Position numbers and translations under genes: made by a program | Shown: one piece after another, positions 44,516-53,688 of the stretch | Numbering within the stretch: the first letter of the stretch is position 1 | Layout: each line of letters starts with the position of its first letter | Assembly: GCA_012839295.1 (NCBI GenBank) | Contig: DUNO01000041.1 | Span: 1-64,000 of the forward strand | Reading direction: 5' to 3' | Length of the DNA stretch: 64,000 nucleotides | Source: Clostridiales bacterium | GTDB lineage: Bacteria > Bacillota > Clostridia > Lachnospirales > Lachnospiraceae | The notes under the pieces: generated by a model | Database searches by the model: none | Seen by the model: the letters and a program-made list of their open reading frames with translations, nothing else | What the model was told of the DNA's origin: nothing

Positions 44516-45598
44516 ATGAAAGCGTTCTTAATTCTTGAGGATGGTAACGTCTTTACAGGCGAAAGCATCGGGGCACAGAAGGAGGTCATCAGCGAGATCG
44601 TATTTAATACCGGTATGACGGGTTACCTCGAAGTACTTACTGATCCTTCTTACGCGGGGCAAAGCGTGGTAATGACTTATCCTTTGATCGGCAATTACGG
44701 GGTTTGCTACGAGGACATGGAATCGGACAGGCCGTGGGCGGATGCATTTATCGTAAGGGAATTATCAAGAATACCAAGCAACTTCCGCAATCAGGAAAGT
44801 ATCCAGAGCTTCCTGGAGAGAAATGGTATACCGGGTATTTCGGGAATTGATACAAGGGCTTTAGTAAAGATTCTTAGGAATAAGGGAACCATGAACGGGA
44901 TGGTTACGACAGATGCGGATTATAAGCTGGAAGAGGTTCTCGCAAAGGTTCGTGAATATAAAGTGACAAAGGTTATTGCAAAAACAACCAGAAAAGAAAT
45001 AAAGGTAGTACCGGCAGTGGGTGAGACAAAATATAAAGTAGCTATGATGGACTATGGCTTAAAGAATAATATTGTCGGCTGCCTGGCAAAGAGGGGCTGT
45101 GAGGTAACCATTTATCCGGGCTTTACGGAGGCGGAAGAGGTGTTAAAAAGTAATCCTGACGGTATCATGCTGTCGAACGGCCCAGGGGATCCGAAGGAAT
45201 GTGGGGAGATTATCGCACAGGTTAAGAAGCTGTTTGACAGCAAGGTTCCTATCTTTGCAATCTGTCTTGGGCATCAGCTCCTGGCCCTGGCAAACGGCGG
45301 GGATACGGAGAAGATGAAATACGGCCACCGCGGAGCCAACCATCCGGTAAAGGACTTAAAATCGGGAAGGGTTTACATCTCCACCCAGAACCATGGATAT
45401 ATGGTTAAGGCGGAAAGCATCCGCCCCGATTTGGCAGAAGTAAGCTTTATCAATGTAAATGACAAGACGGTGGAAGGCCTGCATTACCTCGGTAAGAACG
45501 TATTTTCCGTACAGTTCCATCCGGAAGCCTGGGCGGGGCCTTTGGACAGTGAGTTCCTTTTTGATGAATTCATTAACATGATGGAGGTGCAGAGATAA
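44516..45598 (+). CDS. carA: Carbamoyl-phosphate synthase, small (glutaminase) subunit
   Basis: 360 residues. The N-terminal domain begins KAFLILEDGNVFTGESIGA; the class I glutamine amidotransferase domain has GIMLSNGPGDPKE, the nucleophile Cys in FAICLGHQLLAL (about C250), and the His-Glu pair in VQFHPEA. It supplies ammonia to CarB for carbamoyl phosphate, used in pyrimidine and arginine synthesis. ATG 44516 follows TGGAGG; the earlier ATG 44504 is inside that ribosome site. The stop overlaps the carB start (TAATG). Confidence 0.96.
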   Translation: MKAFLILEDGNVFTGESIGAQKEVISEIVFNTGMTGYLEVLTDPSYAGQSVVMTYPLIGNYGVCYEDMESDRPWADAFIVRELSRIPSNFRNQESIQSFLERNGIPGISGIDTRALVKILRNKGTMNGMVTTDADYKLEEVLAKVREYKVTKVIAKTTRKEIKVVPAVGETKYKVAMMDYGLKNNIVGCLAKRGCEVTIYPGFTEAEEVLKSNPDGIMLSNGPGDPKECGEIIAQVKKLFDSKVPIFAICLGHQLLALANGGDTEKMKYGHRGANHPVKDLKSGRVYISTQNHGYMVKAESIRPDLAEVSFINVNDKTVEGLHYLGKNVFSVQFHPEAWAGPLDSEFLFDEFINMMEVQR

Positions 45599-48500
45599 TG
45601 CCTAGAATAAAAGACATAGAAAAAGTATTGGTAATCGGTTCAGGCCCCATCGTAATCGGTCAGGCAGCGGAATTTGATTATGCAGGAACCCAGGCCTGCC
45701 GTTCGTTAAAGGAGGAAGGGGTTACAGTGGTCCTTGTTAACTCCAATCCGGCAACGATTATGACAGATAAGGAAATAGCGGACATTGTATATATTGAGCC
45801 TTTGACACCGGATTTTGTGAAAAGGATCATCCTAAAAGAAAAACCGGACAGCGTGTTGCCTACCTTAGGAGGACAGGCTGCCTTAAATATTGCTATGGAG
45901 CTGGAGGAATCAGGTTTTCTGGGGGAGAATGACGTAAGGCTCATCGGGACAACCTCCCTGACAATTAAGAAAGCGGAAGACCGTCTTGAATTCAAGACTA
46001 CCATGGAGAAGATTGGCGAGCCCTGTGCACCAAGTACGGTAGTAACCACGGTGGAGGATGCGGTTGCCTTTGCGGACAGCATCAATTATCCGGTGGTTGT
46101 CCGCCCTGCCTATACCTTAGGCGGCAGCGGGGGAGGTATCGCCAAAACCCGGGAGGAGCTGGAGGAGATCTGCTCTAACGGCCTTCGTCTCAGCCGTGTG
46201 GGGCAATGCCTGATTGAGCGTTGTATCGCAGGCTGGAAGGAGATTGAATATGAGGTTATGCGTGACAGCGCAGGCAACTGTATCACCGTATGTAACATGG
46301 AAAATATTGATCCGGTAGGTGTACATACAGGGGATAGTATTGTAGTGGCGCCTTCCCAGACCCTCGGAGACAGGGAGCACCAGATGCTCCGAAGCTCAGC
46401 GCTGAATATTATTACGGAATTGGGGATTACTGGAGGCTGCAATGTGCAATATGCGCTGCACCCGGATACCTTCGAGTATTGTGTCATCGAGGTTAACCCC
46501 CGCGTCAGCCGTTCTTCCGCCCTTGCTTCCAAAGCAACAGGGTATCCCATTGCCAAGGTTGCCGCAAAGATTGCCCTTGGCTATAACCTGGACGAAATCC
46601 AGAATGCGGTTACCAAAAAGACCTATGCGAGCTTTGAGCCGACGCTGGACTACTGTGTAGTTAAGATTCCCAGATTACCTTTTGATAAGTTCATAACGGC
46701 AAAACGTTCCCTGACCACTCAGATGAAGGCAACCGGAGAGGTCATGGCAATCAGCACGAGCTTTGAGGCTGCATTAATGAAGGCTCTCCGTTCCCTGGAG
46801 CAGAATGTCAACAGCCTGCGTACGGGTCATTATACCGGGATGCGGACGGAAGAAGTGGTGGAGGAATTAAATAAGGTAGATGACAGACGTATCTTCGTGA
46901 TTGCTGAAGCAATCCGCAGGGGAGTCACCTATGAAAAGATCCACAGCATTACAAAGATTGACCTATGGTTCATCGATAAGATTGCATGCCTGGTGGAGGT
47001 GGAGAAGGAGCTTGAAGCTAACCCCCTGACCGTAGGGCTGCTGGAAAAAGCGAAGCTGCTTGGCTACCCTGACCGGGTGATTTCAGGCCTTACAGGGAAA
47101 GCGGAGGCTGAGATTAAGGCCATGCGTAAGGAAAACGGCATTGTAGCGGCCTATAAGATGGTTGACACCTGCGCGGCAGAGTTTGACGCAGCAACACCTT
47201 ACTATTATTCAACCTTCGGCAGCTATAATGAGGTGGAACAGACCGGCGGCAGGAAGAAAATCATGGTGCTTGGTTCCGGCCCGATCCGTATCGGCCAGGG
47301 TATCGAGTTTGATTATTGCTCCGTACACAGCGTATGGGCATTATCGAAGGCCGGCTGCGAGACCATTATCGTCAACAACAATCCGGAGACCGTGAGCACG
47401 GACTTTGATATTGCGGATAAGCTTTATTTTGAGCCCCTGACGCCGGAGGATGTGGAGAGTATCGTAGATATTGAGAAACCGGACGGTGCGGTAGTGCAGT
47501 TTGGCGGACAGACTGCAATCAAATTGACGGAGGCCTTGTTAAAAATGGGGGTTCCGATCCTTGGTACCTCGGCGGCAGACGTGGACGCAGCAGAGGATAG
47601 GGAGCTGTTTGACAAGATTCTGGAGCAATGCGGTATCCCGAGGCCGGCAGGCAAGACCGTATTTACAACGGAGGAGGCATTGAAGGCGGCAGGTGAGCTT
47701 GGTTATCCTGTACTGGTTCGCCCTTCCTACGTACTTGGCGGCCAGGGCATGCAGATAGCAATTAATGACGAGGATATTGTAGAGTTCATGAAGATCATCA
47801 ACATGACCGTACAGGAGCATCCGATCCTGGTGGATAAATATCTGATGGGGATGGAAGTCGAGGTGGATGCAGTTTGTGACGGCGAGGATATCCTGATCCC
47901 CGGTATCATGGAGCATATTGAAAGGGCCGGTATCCATTCCGGTGACAGCATCTCCGTATATCCAGCCCAGAGCATCAGCGAAAAGGTAAAGGACCAGATC
48001 GTAGACTATACCAAAAAGCTGGCAGGCTCCCTGCATGTGATAGGCTTAATCAACATACAATTTATCGTATACGAGGAGCAGGTATATGTAATCGAGGTTA
48101 ATCCCCGTTCCAGCCGTACGGTGCCGTATATCAGCAAGGTAACAGCATTACCCATCGTTGATATTGCCACCAAGGTAATCCTTGGAGATACCATCAGCTC
48201 CTTAGGCTATACTCCTGGCTTATGGCCGGAATCACAGTATATCGCAATCAAGATGCCGGTCTTCTCCTTTGAGAAGCTGCGCGGGGCGGAGACCAGCCTG
48301 GGGCCGGAGATGAAATCCACCGGCGAATGCCTCGGTATCGCAAAGACTTACCACGAGGCCTTATATAAATCCTTCCTGGGTGCAGGCATTAACCTTCCAA
48401 AGCATAAGAAGATGATCATGACGGTGAACCAGGCAGACAGGGAGGAAGCAGTGGGACTTGGCAGAAGATTGGTTGCCCTTGGCTACCAGATATTTGCCAC

Positions 48501-48792
48501 CAGGGGGACTGCGGAGGCATTGAACTCGAATGGGGTACCTGCTACGGTAATCAATAAGATAGAACAGGGCAGCCCGAACATCATTGACTTAATCCTAAGC
48601 CATGAGATTGATATGGTAATTAACACTCCTACCCAGGGCAGGGATAAGACAAGGGACGGTTTCCTGATCCGCCGCACCTCCATTGAGACAGGTGTTACCT
48701 GCTTCACTGCAATTGATACGGCAGCGGCGTTATTGACCAGCATGGAAAATGATAATAGCGATATCACATTAATAGATGTAGCCCAGATTTAA
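45598..48792 (+). CDS. carB: Carbamoyl-phosphate synthase, large subunit
   Basis: 1064 residues, full length. Two homologous ATP-grasp halves are seen, each with its own GSGPIVIGQAAEFDY / GSGPIRIGQGIEFDY opening and GGSGGGIA / GGQGMQIA loop; the C-terminal MGS-like allosteric domain (about 930-1064) contains IFATRGTAEALNSNGV and TPTQGRDKTRDGFLIRR. It makes carbamoyl phosphate from bicarbonate, ammonia from CarA and two ATP. Translationally coupled to carA. Confidence 0.97.
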   Translation: MPRIKDIEKVLVIGSGPIVIGQAAEFDYAGTQACRSLKEEGVTVVLVNSNPATIMTDKEIADIVYIEPLTPDFVKRIILKEKPDSVLPTLGGQAALNIAMELEESGFLGENDVRLIGTTSLTIKKAEDRLEFKTTMEKIGEPCAPSTVVTTVEDAVAFADSINYPVVVRPAYTLGGSGGGIAKTREELEEICSNGLRLSRVGQCLIERCIAGWKEIEYEVMRDSAGNCITVCNMENIDPVGVHTGDSIVVAPSQTLGDREHQMLRSSALNIITELGITGGCNVQYALHPDTFEYCVIEVNPRVSRSSALASKATGYPIAKVAAKIALGYNLDEIQNAVTKKTYASFEPTLDYCVVKIPRLPFDKFITAKRSLTTQMKATGEVMAISTSFEAALMKALRSLEQNVNSLRTGHYTGMRTEEVVEELNKVDDRRIFVIAEAIRRGVTYEKIHSITKIDLWFIDKIACLVEVEKELEANPLTVGLLEKAKLLGYPDRVISGLTGKAEAEIKAMRKENGIVAAYKMVDTCAAEFDAATPYYYSTFGSYNEVEQTGGRKKIMVLGSGPIRIGQGIEFDYCSVHSVWALSKAGCETIIVNNNPETVSTDFDIADKLYFEPLTPEDVESIVDIEKPDGAVVQFGGQTAIKLTEALLKMGVPILGTSAADVDAAEDRELFDKILEQCGIPRPAGKTVFTTEEALKAAGELGYPVLVRPSYVLGGQGMQIAINDEDIVEFMKIINMTVQEHPILVDKYLMGMEVEVDAVCDGEDILIPGIMEHIERAGIHSGDSISVYPAQSISEKVKDQIVDYTKKLAGSLHVIGLINIQFIVYEEQVYVIEVNPRSSRTVPYISKVTALPIVDIATKVILGDTISSLGYTPGLWPESQYIAIKMPVFSFEKLRGAETSLGPEMKSTGECLGIAKTYHEALYKSFLGAGINLPKHKKMIMTVNQADREEAVGLGRRLVALGYQIFATRGTAEALNSNGVPATVINKIEQGSPNIIDLILSHEIDMVINTPTQGRDKTRDGFLIRRTSIETGVTCFTAIDTAAALLTSMENDNSDITLIDVAQI

Positions 48793-48890
48793 GAAAAGGA
48801 TGCTTACACGTGAAGCATGTGGCGGAATATTGAGGCTAAGGCCATGGGATAATTGATGCGGAACAGATAATATAGAATAAACAATGTAAT

Positions 48891-48935
48891 AAGAGGACAG
48901 GGAGAAACATGGAAAAGGTTTCTCCCTGTCCTCTT
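48891..48935 (+). terminator. Stem-loop after carB
   Basis: A perfect 18-bp stem (48891-48908 with 48918-48935) with loop ATGGAAAAG. No T-tract follows; it may still end or stabilise the carAB mRNA and lies between convergent genes. Confidence 0.65.
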
Positions 48936-48976
48936 GCGCGTGCCCGGTGGCACATGCTCTGACAAGGTGTGCTTCA

Positions 48977-49345
48977 TTATCTTACAGGAAGGATTTCAAG
49001 CCAATATCCGTCCGGATCACTGATAAAATAGATGCCCATTGCCGGGTTCTCAAAGCAGATGCAGTTCATCTCCTTATGCTTTTTGTAGGCAGCGTCATAA
49101 TCATCCGCTACAAAGGCCAAATGAAATTCGTTGTCCCCAAGGTTATAAGGGCGGTCCCAATCCCGGAGCCAGGTTAACTCCAGTAAATGGCCGGAGCTGC
49201 CATCCCCCAGGTAAACAATGATGAACTCGCCGGAGTCAGGTGCGATACGTTTGGATTCCTTTAAGCCCAAAGCCTCCTCATAGAACTTCATAGATTTCTC
49301 TAAATCATAAACATTAATATTATTGTGGACAAATTTAAAATTCAT
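48977..49345 (-). CDS. Glyoxalase I / VOC-superfamily protein
   Basis: 122 residues with the paired beta-alpha-beta-beta-beta fold. Metal ligands typical of glyoxalase I are at the expected places: FVHNNINVYD (His), LLELTWL (Glu), EFHLAFVADD (His) and YWLEIL (Glu). It may detoxify methylglyoxal as a lactoylglutathione lyase-like enzyme, although a low-GC anaerobe may use another thiol. An AAGGATATT lies before the ATG. Confidence 0.85.
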   Translation of the reverse strand: MNFKFVHNNINVYDLEKSMKFYEEALGLKESKRIAPDSGEFIIVYLGDGSSGHLLELTWLRDWDRPYNLGDNEFHLAFVADDYDAAYKKHKEMNCICFENPAMGIYFISDPDGYWLEILPVR

Positions 49346-49572
49346 AATTAATAATATCCTTTCTTAGCTTATCCCAAAATTTCTTTCCTGTCATTCTTAT
49401 GATAGGCTGAAAATAGAAAAAAATCAAATATAAAATTAATGATTCGCCGACCAGAAAAAGATTTTAAAAAATTTTTAAAAAATCTCAAAAAAAATGAAAC
49501 CTTTTGGATTAGTTTTTCGTCTAATCTATTGGGTTCCATTTTATAGCCCTGGTTCATATCATAGTTACTGCG

Positions 49573-50460
49573 CTAGTTACTGCGAACAATTTCTATGGAA
49601 TTGGATTGGGGTTTAGATGAATCATACTGCTTCTTTAGCTCTGATAGATTAAAATTGTCATCCAAATAACGGTTTAAGCTGTTTACGAGGGACGAGGATG
49701 AGCTGGGATCATATTTCACATTGAAGAATTGATCTAATGCAGCGTCTAATTCATCCTGGGCAATAAGGTCTAATTCAGGATGCTCAGCAAAGTATGATTC
49801 CAATAATGATGCATTATCAGAAGAAGTAACAATAACCGTACAGCGGGAATATTTCTGGGAACCATCGCTGTCGATAGCATCAATGACCGCAAATAAGTAA
49901 GTAAGACCCAATTGCCTGCCGGTAACGCGTCCGCCGGAGCTGACGGAGGCAATGTTGTAATTATAGCTGGAGAAGCGTGCAACCTCTACGGTATTCGTAG
50001 GCTTTAAGATTACATTTAAGAAATCCGACTTATCCAAACCGATTACAATTCTGGATCTTGTTAGCCTGACACTGAAAGCCGGGGGTCCGACGGTAACATC
50101 ACAGGTTAGTGGGATCGTGGAAGAACCGGATTTAATTGTTACGGTAACGGTGGTGCTGCCGATTTTGTTGGCAGTGATGACACCATCATCACTTACGGAT
50201 GCAATATCTGCATCGCCGGACTTATACTTATAAGTAACTTTTGCGTTTTCATTTACGTTATATACTTTTAGAGCAAAGGTTTTTCCCTTTACGATGGAAA
50301 CGCTTTTTAGATTCAGCCTATAATCCTCACCCTTCTCATTGTTTGTAGTCGCTGCAGCCTGAACCGATACCGTGTTCCAGCTAGAAAATGGTATCAGCAG
50401 GGATAGGAAAAGGAATAAGCCAAGGGATAAAAAGCATTTCCTGAAAAATTTACTTTTCAT
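49573..50460 (-). CDS. Secreted protein with bacterial Ig-like (Big_2) domains
   Basis: 295 residues. Signal peptide of about 35 residues (KCFLSLGLFLFLSLLIPFSS ending VQAA). Two Ig-like modules follow: LNLKSVSIVKGKTFALKV ... VITANKIGSTTVTVTIKSG (about 45-125) and FSVRLTRSRIVIGLDKSD ... GRVTGRQLGLTYLFAVID. The last ~85 residues are polar and low in complexity (DPSSSSSLVNS). No sortase motif or membrane anchor is seen, so attachment is unclear. A 12-base duplication spans the stop codon. Role on the surface is unknown. Confidence 0.8.
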   Translation of the reverse strand: MKSKFFRKCFLSLGLFLFLSLLIPFSSWNTVSVQAAATTNNEKGEDYRLNLKSVSIVKGKTFALKVYNVNENAKVTYKYKSGDADIASVSDDGVITANKIGSTTVTVTIKSGSSTIPLTCDVTVGPPAFSVRLTRSRIVIGLDKSDFLNVILKPTNTVEVARFSSYNYNIASVSSGGRVTGRQLGLTYLFAVIDAIDSDGSQKYSRCTVIVTSSDNASLLESYFAEHPELDLIAQDELDAALDQFFNVKYDPSSSSSLVNSLNRYLDDNFNLSELKKQYDSSKPQSNSIEIVRSN

Positions 50461-50744
50461 GGCATAACCTCCAGGTTATGGAAATTCAGGAAATCCATTA
50501 ACACATTTTATTTTTCTATCTATAAAATAGCATGTGTTTTTGTCAGAACAATGTCATTATAGAAATAAAATGGGATTATTTTTAGATAATATTTGGGAAA
50601 AATACACAGTAATATGATGGAAATTTTGTGCGGAACATAGGAAAAATAAGGGCTATGGGCAATAAGGGCAGGCTGGGACATGAAGAGCTATTTTGGCGAA
50701 TTTGTGTCATTTTTGTGTCTTTTGGAAATTGAAAGTTTTTCTAC

Positions 50745-50774
50745 TTGTTTTTAGAGGAAGGCATAAGATATAAT
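50745..50774 (+). promoter_or_regulatory. Promoter for the OmpR-type two-component operon
   Basis: TTGTTT (50745-50750), 18 bases, TATAAT (50769-50774). The interval 50461-50744 holds no gene that I can support. Confidence 0.6.
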
Positions 50775-50818
50775 AATAGGAAGAATGACTTGCTACGCGC
50801 AAAGGATAAAAGAGGAAA

Positions 50819-50873
50819 GTGTGAATAGTCCCGCAAAAAGATATGCGGGTCTTTCGAAGTTCTAAGTTCACAC
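50819..50873 (+). repeat. Nested 5' leader stem
   Basis: GTGTGAA (50819-50825) pairs with TTCACAC (50867-50873), enclosing CCCGCA (50830-50835) paired with TGCGGG (50844-50849). It ends 16 bases before the regulator's start codon and could affect its translation. Confidence 0.6.
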
Positions 50874-50889
50874 ATGGAAGAAGGGAGAC

Positions 50890-51591
50890 ATGATAATGCA
50901 GCATATATTAATCGCTGATGACAATCGTGACATAACGGATATTTTATCGACTTATTCAAGAATGGAAGGCTTTGAACCTGTTGTAGCAGGAGATGGTGAG
51001 GAGGCGATCAAGCTTTTTAACCAATTTAATCCGGAGGTGGTATTGCTGGATGTAATGATGCCGAAGGAAGACGGATATGAGGTTTGCAGAAAGATCAGGA
51101 GCAAATCAAATGTGCCGGTTATATTGATTACCGCCAGGGGAGAGGATTTTGACAAGATCATGGGACTTGATATTGGGGCAGACGATTACATAGTCAAACC
51201 CTTCAGTCCAAGGGAGGTCATGGCAAGGGTCAGGGCAGTTCTTAGGAGGATGACCAAGTCTTCCAAGGAAGAGGTTTCGGGCAACGTCCTATCCATATCT
51301 AATCTGGAGATTAACCTGGATGAATATACATTACATATTGGGGGGAACAAGGTATCCTTAACAAAGAAAGAGATTGAAACTATGTGGACCTTGGCTACCA
51401 ATCCAAATAAGGTATTTACAAGAGATAACTTACTGGACAGCTTATGGGGCTTTGACTATTTTGGGGACAGCAGGACAGTGGATTCCCATATCAAGCGGCT
51501 GCGCTCAAAGCTGGACACAAATCCTCACCCTGCCTGGAACATTAAGACAATATGGGGTGTCGGATATAAATTCGAAGTTGAAGAAAAGTAG
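50890..51591 (+). CDS. OmpR/PhoB-family response regulator
   Basis: 233 residues. Receiver: ILIADDNRD acidic pair, acceptor Asp in LLDVMMPKEDGYE (about D54), TARGED Thr and DYIVKPFSP Lys. The C-terminal winged helix has SLTKKEIETMWTLATNPNKV, RDNLLDSLWGFDYFGDSRTVD and HIKRLRSKLD then GVGYKFE. It is nine bases upstream of the kinase gene. The start may be ATG 50890 or 50896; the AAGGGAG is nearer the ideal distance for the second. Confidence 0.93.
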   Translation: MIMQHILIADDNRDITDILSTYSRMEGFEPVVAGDGEEAIKLFNQFNPEVVLLDVMMPKEDGYEVCRKIRSKSNVPVILITARGEDFDKIMGLDIGADDYIVKPFSPREVMARVRAVLRRMTKSSKEEVSGNVLSISNLEINLDEYTLHIGGNKVSLTKKEIETMWTLATNPNKVFTRDNLLDSLWGFDYFGDSRTVDSHIKRLRSKLDTNPHPAWNIKTIWGVGYKFEVEEK

Positions 51592-51599
51592 GGGATAAA

Positions 51600-53081
51600 G
51601 TGGCGAAAAAAGAGAAAACCCGTGTCTATAACCGGTTGTTCTTTAAACTTTATCTCAATTACGCAGTTATGCTGCTTATCACTGCGGTATTGATTAGTTT
51701 AATCTTCATCTGGTCATTTACAATTGTTACGACAAATAATATTCTTAAGGAGCTCCGGGAACAGGCGCGGGATATTAGTGATACCACAAGAGAAACGGTC
51801 ATTAATGGAAGGACGGACCAGTACGTAGAATTCTTGCAGCGTTTGGAGAAAATCAATAATTGGGATATCTGGGTCATCTCGAATCCAGAGGCTGAGATAC
51901 CTCTGGATTTTAATATGGAATACGGCGCTACCTATGGGGACTTTGAAGGGACGCCGGAGCTGTCCGGTTACCTGGAATTATTACATAGTGCCTTTGCAGG
52001 AGAGGTGAATTCTGAAAAGAAATACGACGAGCTATATGAGGAACAGACGATTACTGTCGCTTGTCCGGTCTATGGTGACGGCAGCGAAGTAGTTGGGGCT
52101 GTTCTGGTAAAGCAGCTGGTGGAGGAACAGCAGCAGATTGTTTCCAGCAGCCTTTCTGCCATTTTGTTAAGCAGTGCGGCGGCACTTGGTATTTCCTTTA
52201 TCATTGTCATCCTGTTTACTACAGGCCTGTCCGTTCCCATATCCAGGATGCGTGCTACGGCGCTGGAGCTGGCAGCAGGTAATTACCACAGTAAGACAGG
52301 GATTAAGCGGGATGATGAGATCGGCGACCTGGCCACCACGGTGGACATTCTTTCGGATAAGCTGTTAGAAAATGATATCGAGCGCAGGAAGCTGGATCAA
52401 ATGAGGTTTGATTTCTTTGCAAACGTATCCCATGAGCTGCGTACGCCGATTACCGTTATCCGTGCCTATACGGAGACCTTGGCGGACGGCGTGGTCCAGG
52501 ATGTGGACAGGATAGAACAGTATTACAACCGTATGCTTTCGGAATGCAAATCCATGGAACGCTTGATTGGAGACCTGCTCACCCTTTCAAAAATGCAAAA
52601 TCCTGATTTTACAATAGAGAAGGAGCCGGTTAACTTAACCCAGGTCTTTGATGACATCATAAGAAGTGCCGGAGCCATTGCTGAAAAGAAAAACATTTCC
52701 ATCGAAGTGACAAAAGAGGCTCCGCTCATGATGGTTCTTGGTGATTATGACCGCCTCAGGCAGATGTTCATGGTAATTTTAGATAATGCCATTAAATTTT
52801 CGAAGGAAAACCAAACAGTCCACATAAATTTATCAATCACGGACAAAATAAGAGTGTCCATTGAGGATCAGGGAATCGGTATTGAACCGTCGGATATTAA
52901 TTATATTTTTGAGAAATTCTACAAATCAAACCTGCGGCAGAATTCCAGCGGCACCGGGCTGGGACTCGCGATTGCCAGGCAGATTGCCGTAAAGCATGAC
53001 GGTAGTATAGAGGTGGAATCGGCTCCCGGAGAGGGAACCAAGTTCATCTTTACCTTCCCACAGTGTCATATTGAAGTATAA
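51600..53081 (+). CDS. Sensor histidine kinase (HAMP, HisKA, HATPase)
   Basis: 493 residues. Two membrane helices (about 19-42 and 183-208) frame an extracellular domain of ~140 residues; HAMP follows (ISRMRATALELAAGNYHSK), then HisKA with FFANVSHELRTPITVIRAY (His about 278) and HATPase with DYDRLRQMFMVILDNAIKF, DQGIGI and GTGLGLAI. GTG start with AGGGGAT upstream. Works with the OmpR-type regulator; the stimulus is unknown, envelope stress is typical for this architecture. Confidence 0.92.
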   Translation: MAKKEKTRVYNRLFFKLYLNYAVMLLITAVLISLIFIWSFTIVTTNNILKELREQARDISDTTRETVINGRTDQYVEFLQRLEKINNWDIWVISNPEAEIPLDFNMEYGATYGDFEGTPELSGYLELLHSAFAGEVNSEKKYDELYEEQTITVACPVYGDGSEVVGAVLVKQLVEEQQQIVSSSLSAILLSSAAALGISFIIVILFTTGLSVPISRMRATALELAAGNYHSKTGIKRDDEIGDLATTVDILSDKLLENDIERRKLDQMRFDFFANVSHELRTPITVIRAYTETLADGVVQDVDRIEQYYNRMLSECKSMERLIGDLLTLSKMQNPDFTIEKEPVNLTQVFDDIIRSAGAIAEKKNISIEVTKEAPLMMVLGDYDRLRQMFMVILDNAIKFSKENQTVHINLSITDKIRVSIEDQGIGIEPSDINYIFEKFYKSNLRQNSSGTGLGLAIARQIAVKHDGSIEVESAPGEGTKFIFTFPQCHIEV

Positions 53082-53176
53082 GGAATTACCTTATTAATTA
53101 ATGGAATAATTGGTGGCAGGGGACAAGCTGATGGTAAGGCAGCCTACTATTACCAGACGGATTAACGATAAAAAAC

Positions 53177-53205
53177 TTGAAAAATAGAGGATAATAGGGT
53201 ATAAT
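53177..53205 (+). promoter_or_regulatory. Promoter of the 6S RNA gene
   Basis: TTGAAA (53177-53182), 17 bases, TATAAT (53200-53205). The predicted start is A53212. Confidence 0.75.
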
Positions 53206-53211
53206 AAAACT

Positions 53212-53398
53212 ACAGAAAAATTCCTGGGATGTTCGATACTCCTGTTATTTTGAACCTACATCATTTAAAAAGGGATTCCTATATTCTTAAGTGGATGTCA
53301 GGCCATCGTTTGCAGTGGAAGGCAGAAGCTTATGTGCGGTTACCCACCTAGCTTGGGCTAGGAGTCAAAATACAGGAAACGGCATATCCGGGTATTAT
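53212..53398 (+). ncRNA. ssrS: Probable 6S RNA
   Basis: About 187 bases between a consensus promoter and a strong terminator, with no credible coding frame. The ends form a closing stem (AATTCCTGGGATGTTC, 53219-53234, with GGCATATCCGGGTATT, 53381-53396). The interior has long imperfect helices and segments I associate with clostridial 6S RNA (TTTGAACCTACATC, TACCCACCTAGC / GCTAGGAGTCAAAA). 6S RNA mimics an open promoter and sequesters SigA-RNA polymerase in stationary phase. A covariance-model search was not possible. Confidence 0.72.
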
Positions 53399-53408
53399 AC
53401 GAATGAGG

Positions 53409-53436
53409 AAAGCGGCTTTATGGCCGCTTTTTTTTT
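53409..53436 (+). terminator. Terminator of the 6S RNA gene
   Basis: AAAGCGGC (53409-53416) pairs with GCCGCTTT (53423-53430), followed by an unbroken T-tract to 53436. Confidence 0.88.
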
Positions 53437-53645
53437 ACGTTATGATAAGTGGAGCAGCCTGCTGGCCACCTGATTCGTCTTGTTTGAACAAAAATATGGC
53501 TGTAATATAAATTGGTTTGTTTATATTTGTTATGAATATTTGCCGTTGAAATATAGCTTTAGGCGTTCAGCACAAAAAATACATACTAGTTGTGCGTTTG
53601 ACATGGTGAATTCTAATAAGCAAGTGATTATAATATTAAATGTTA

Positions 53646-53659
53646 TACATGCGCATGTA
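53646..53659. promoter_or_regulatory. 14-bp palindrome upstream of the GntP-type permease
   Basis: TACATGCGCATGTA is a perfect palindrome 29 bases before the start codon. It is a candidate operator, perhaps for the PucR/CdaR regulator at the other end of the cluster. The rest of 53441-53688 holds no gene. Confidence 0.4.
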
Positions 53660-53688
53660 AGATTAATACAAAAGGATAGGAGGAAAAG

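Noticed and set aside
49369-49557. A 62-codon minus-strand open frame rich in Phe and Lys
   Set aside because: It has no ribosome site, lies in very A/T-rich DNA and begins just after the Ig-like gene's stop; most likely chance.
53291-53473. A 60-codon open frame
   Set aside because: It lies across the probable 6S RNA and its terminator hairpin and lacks a ribosome site.
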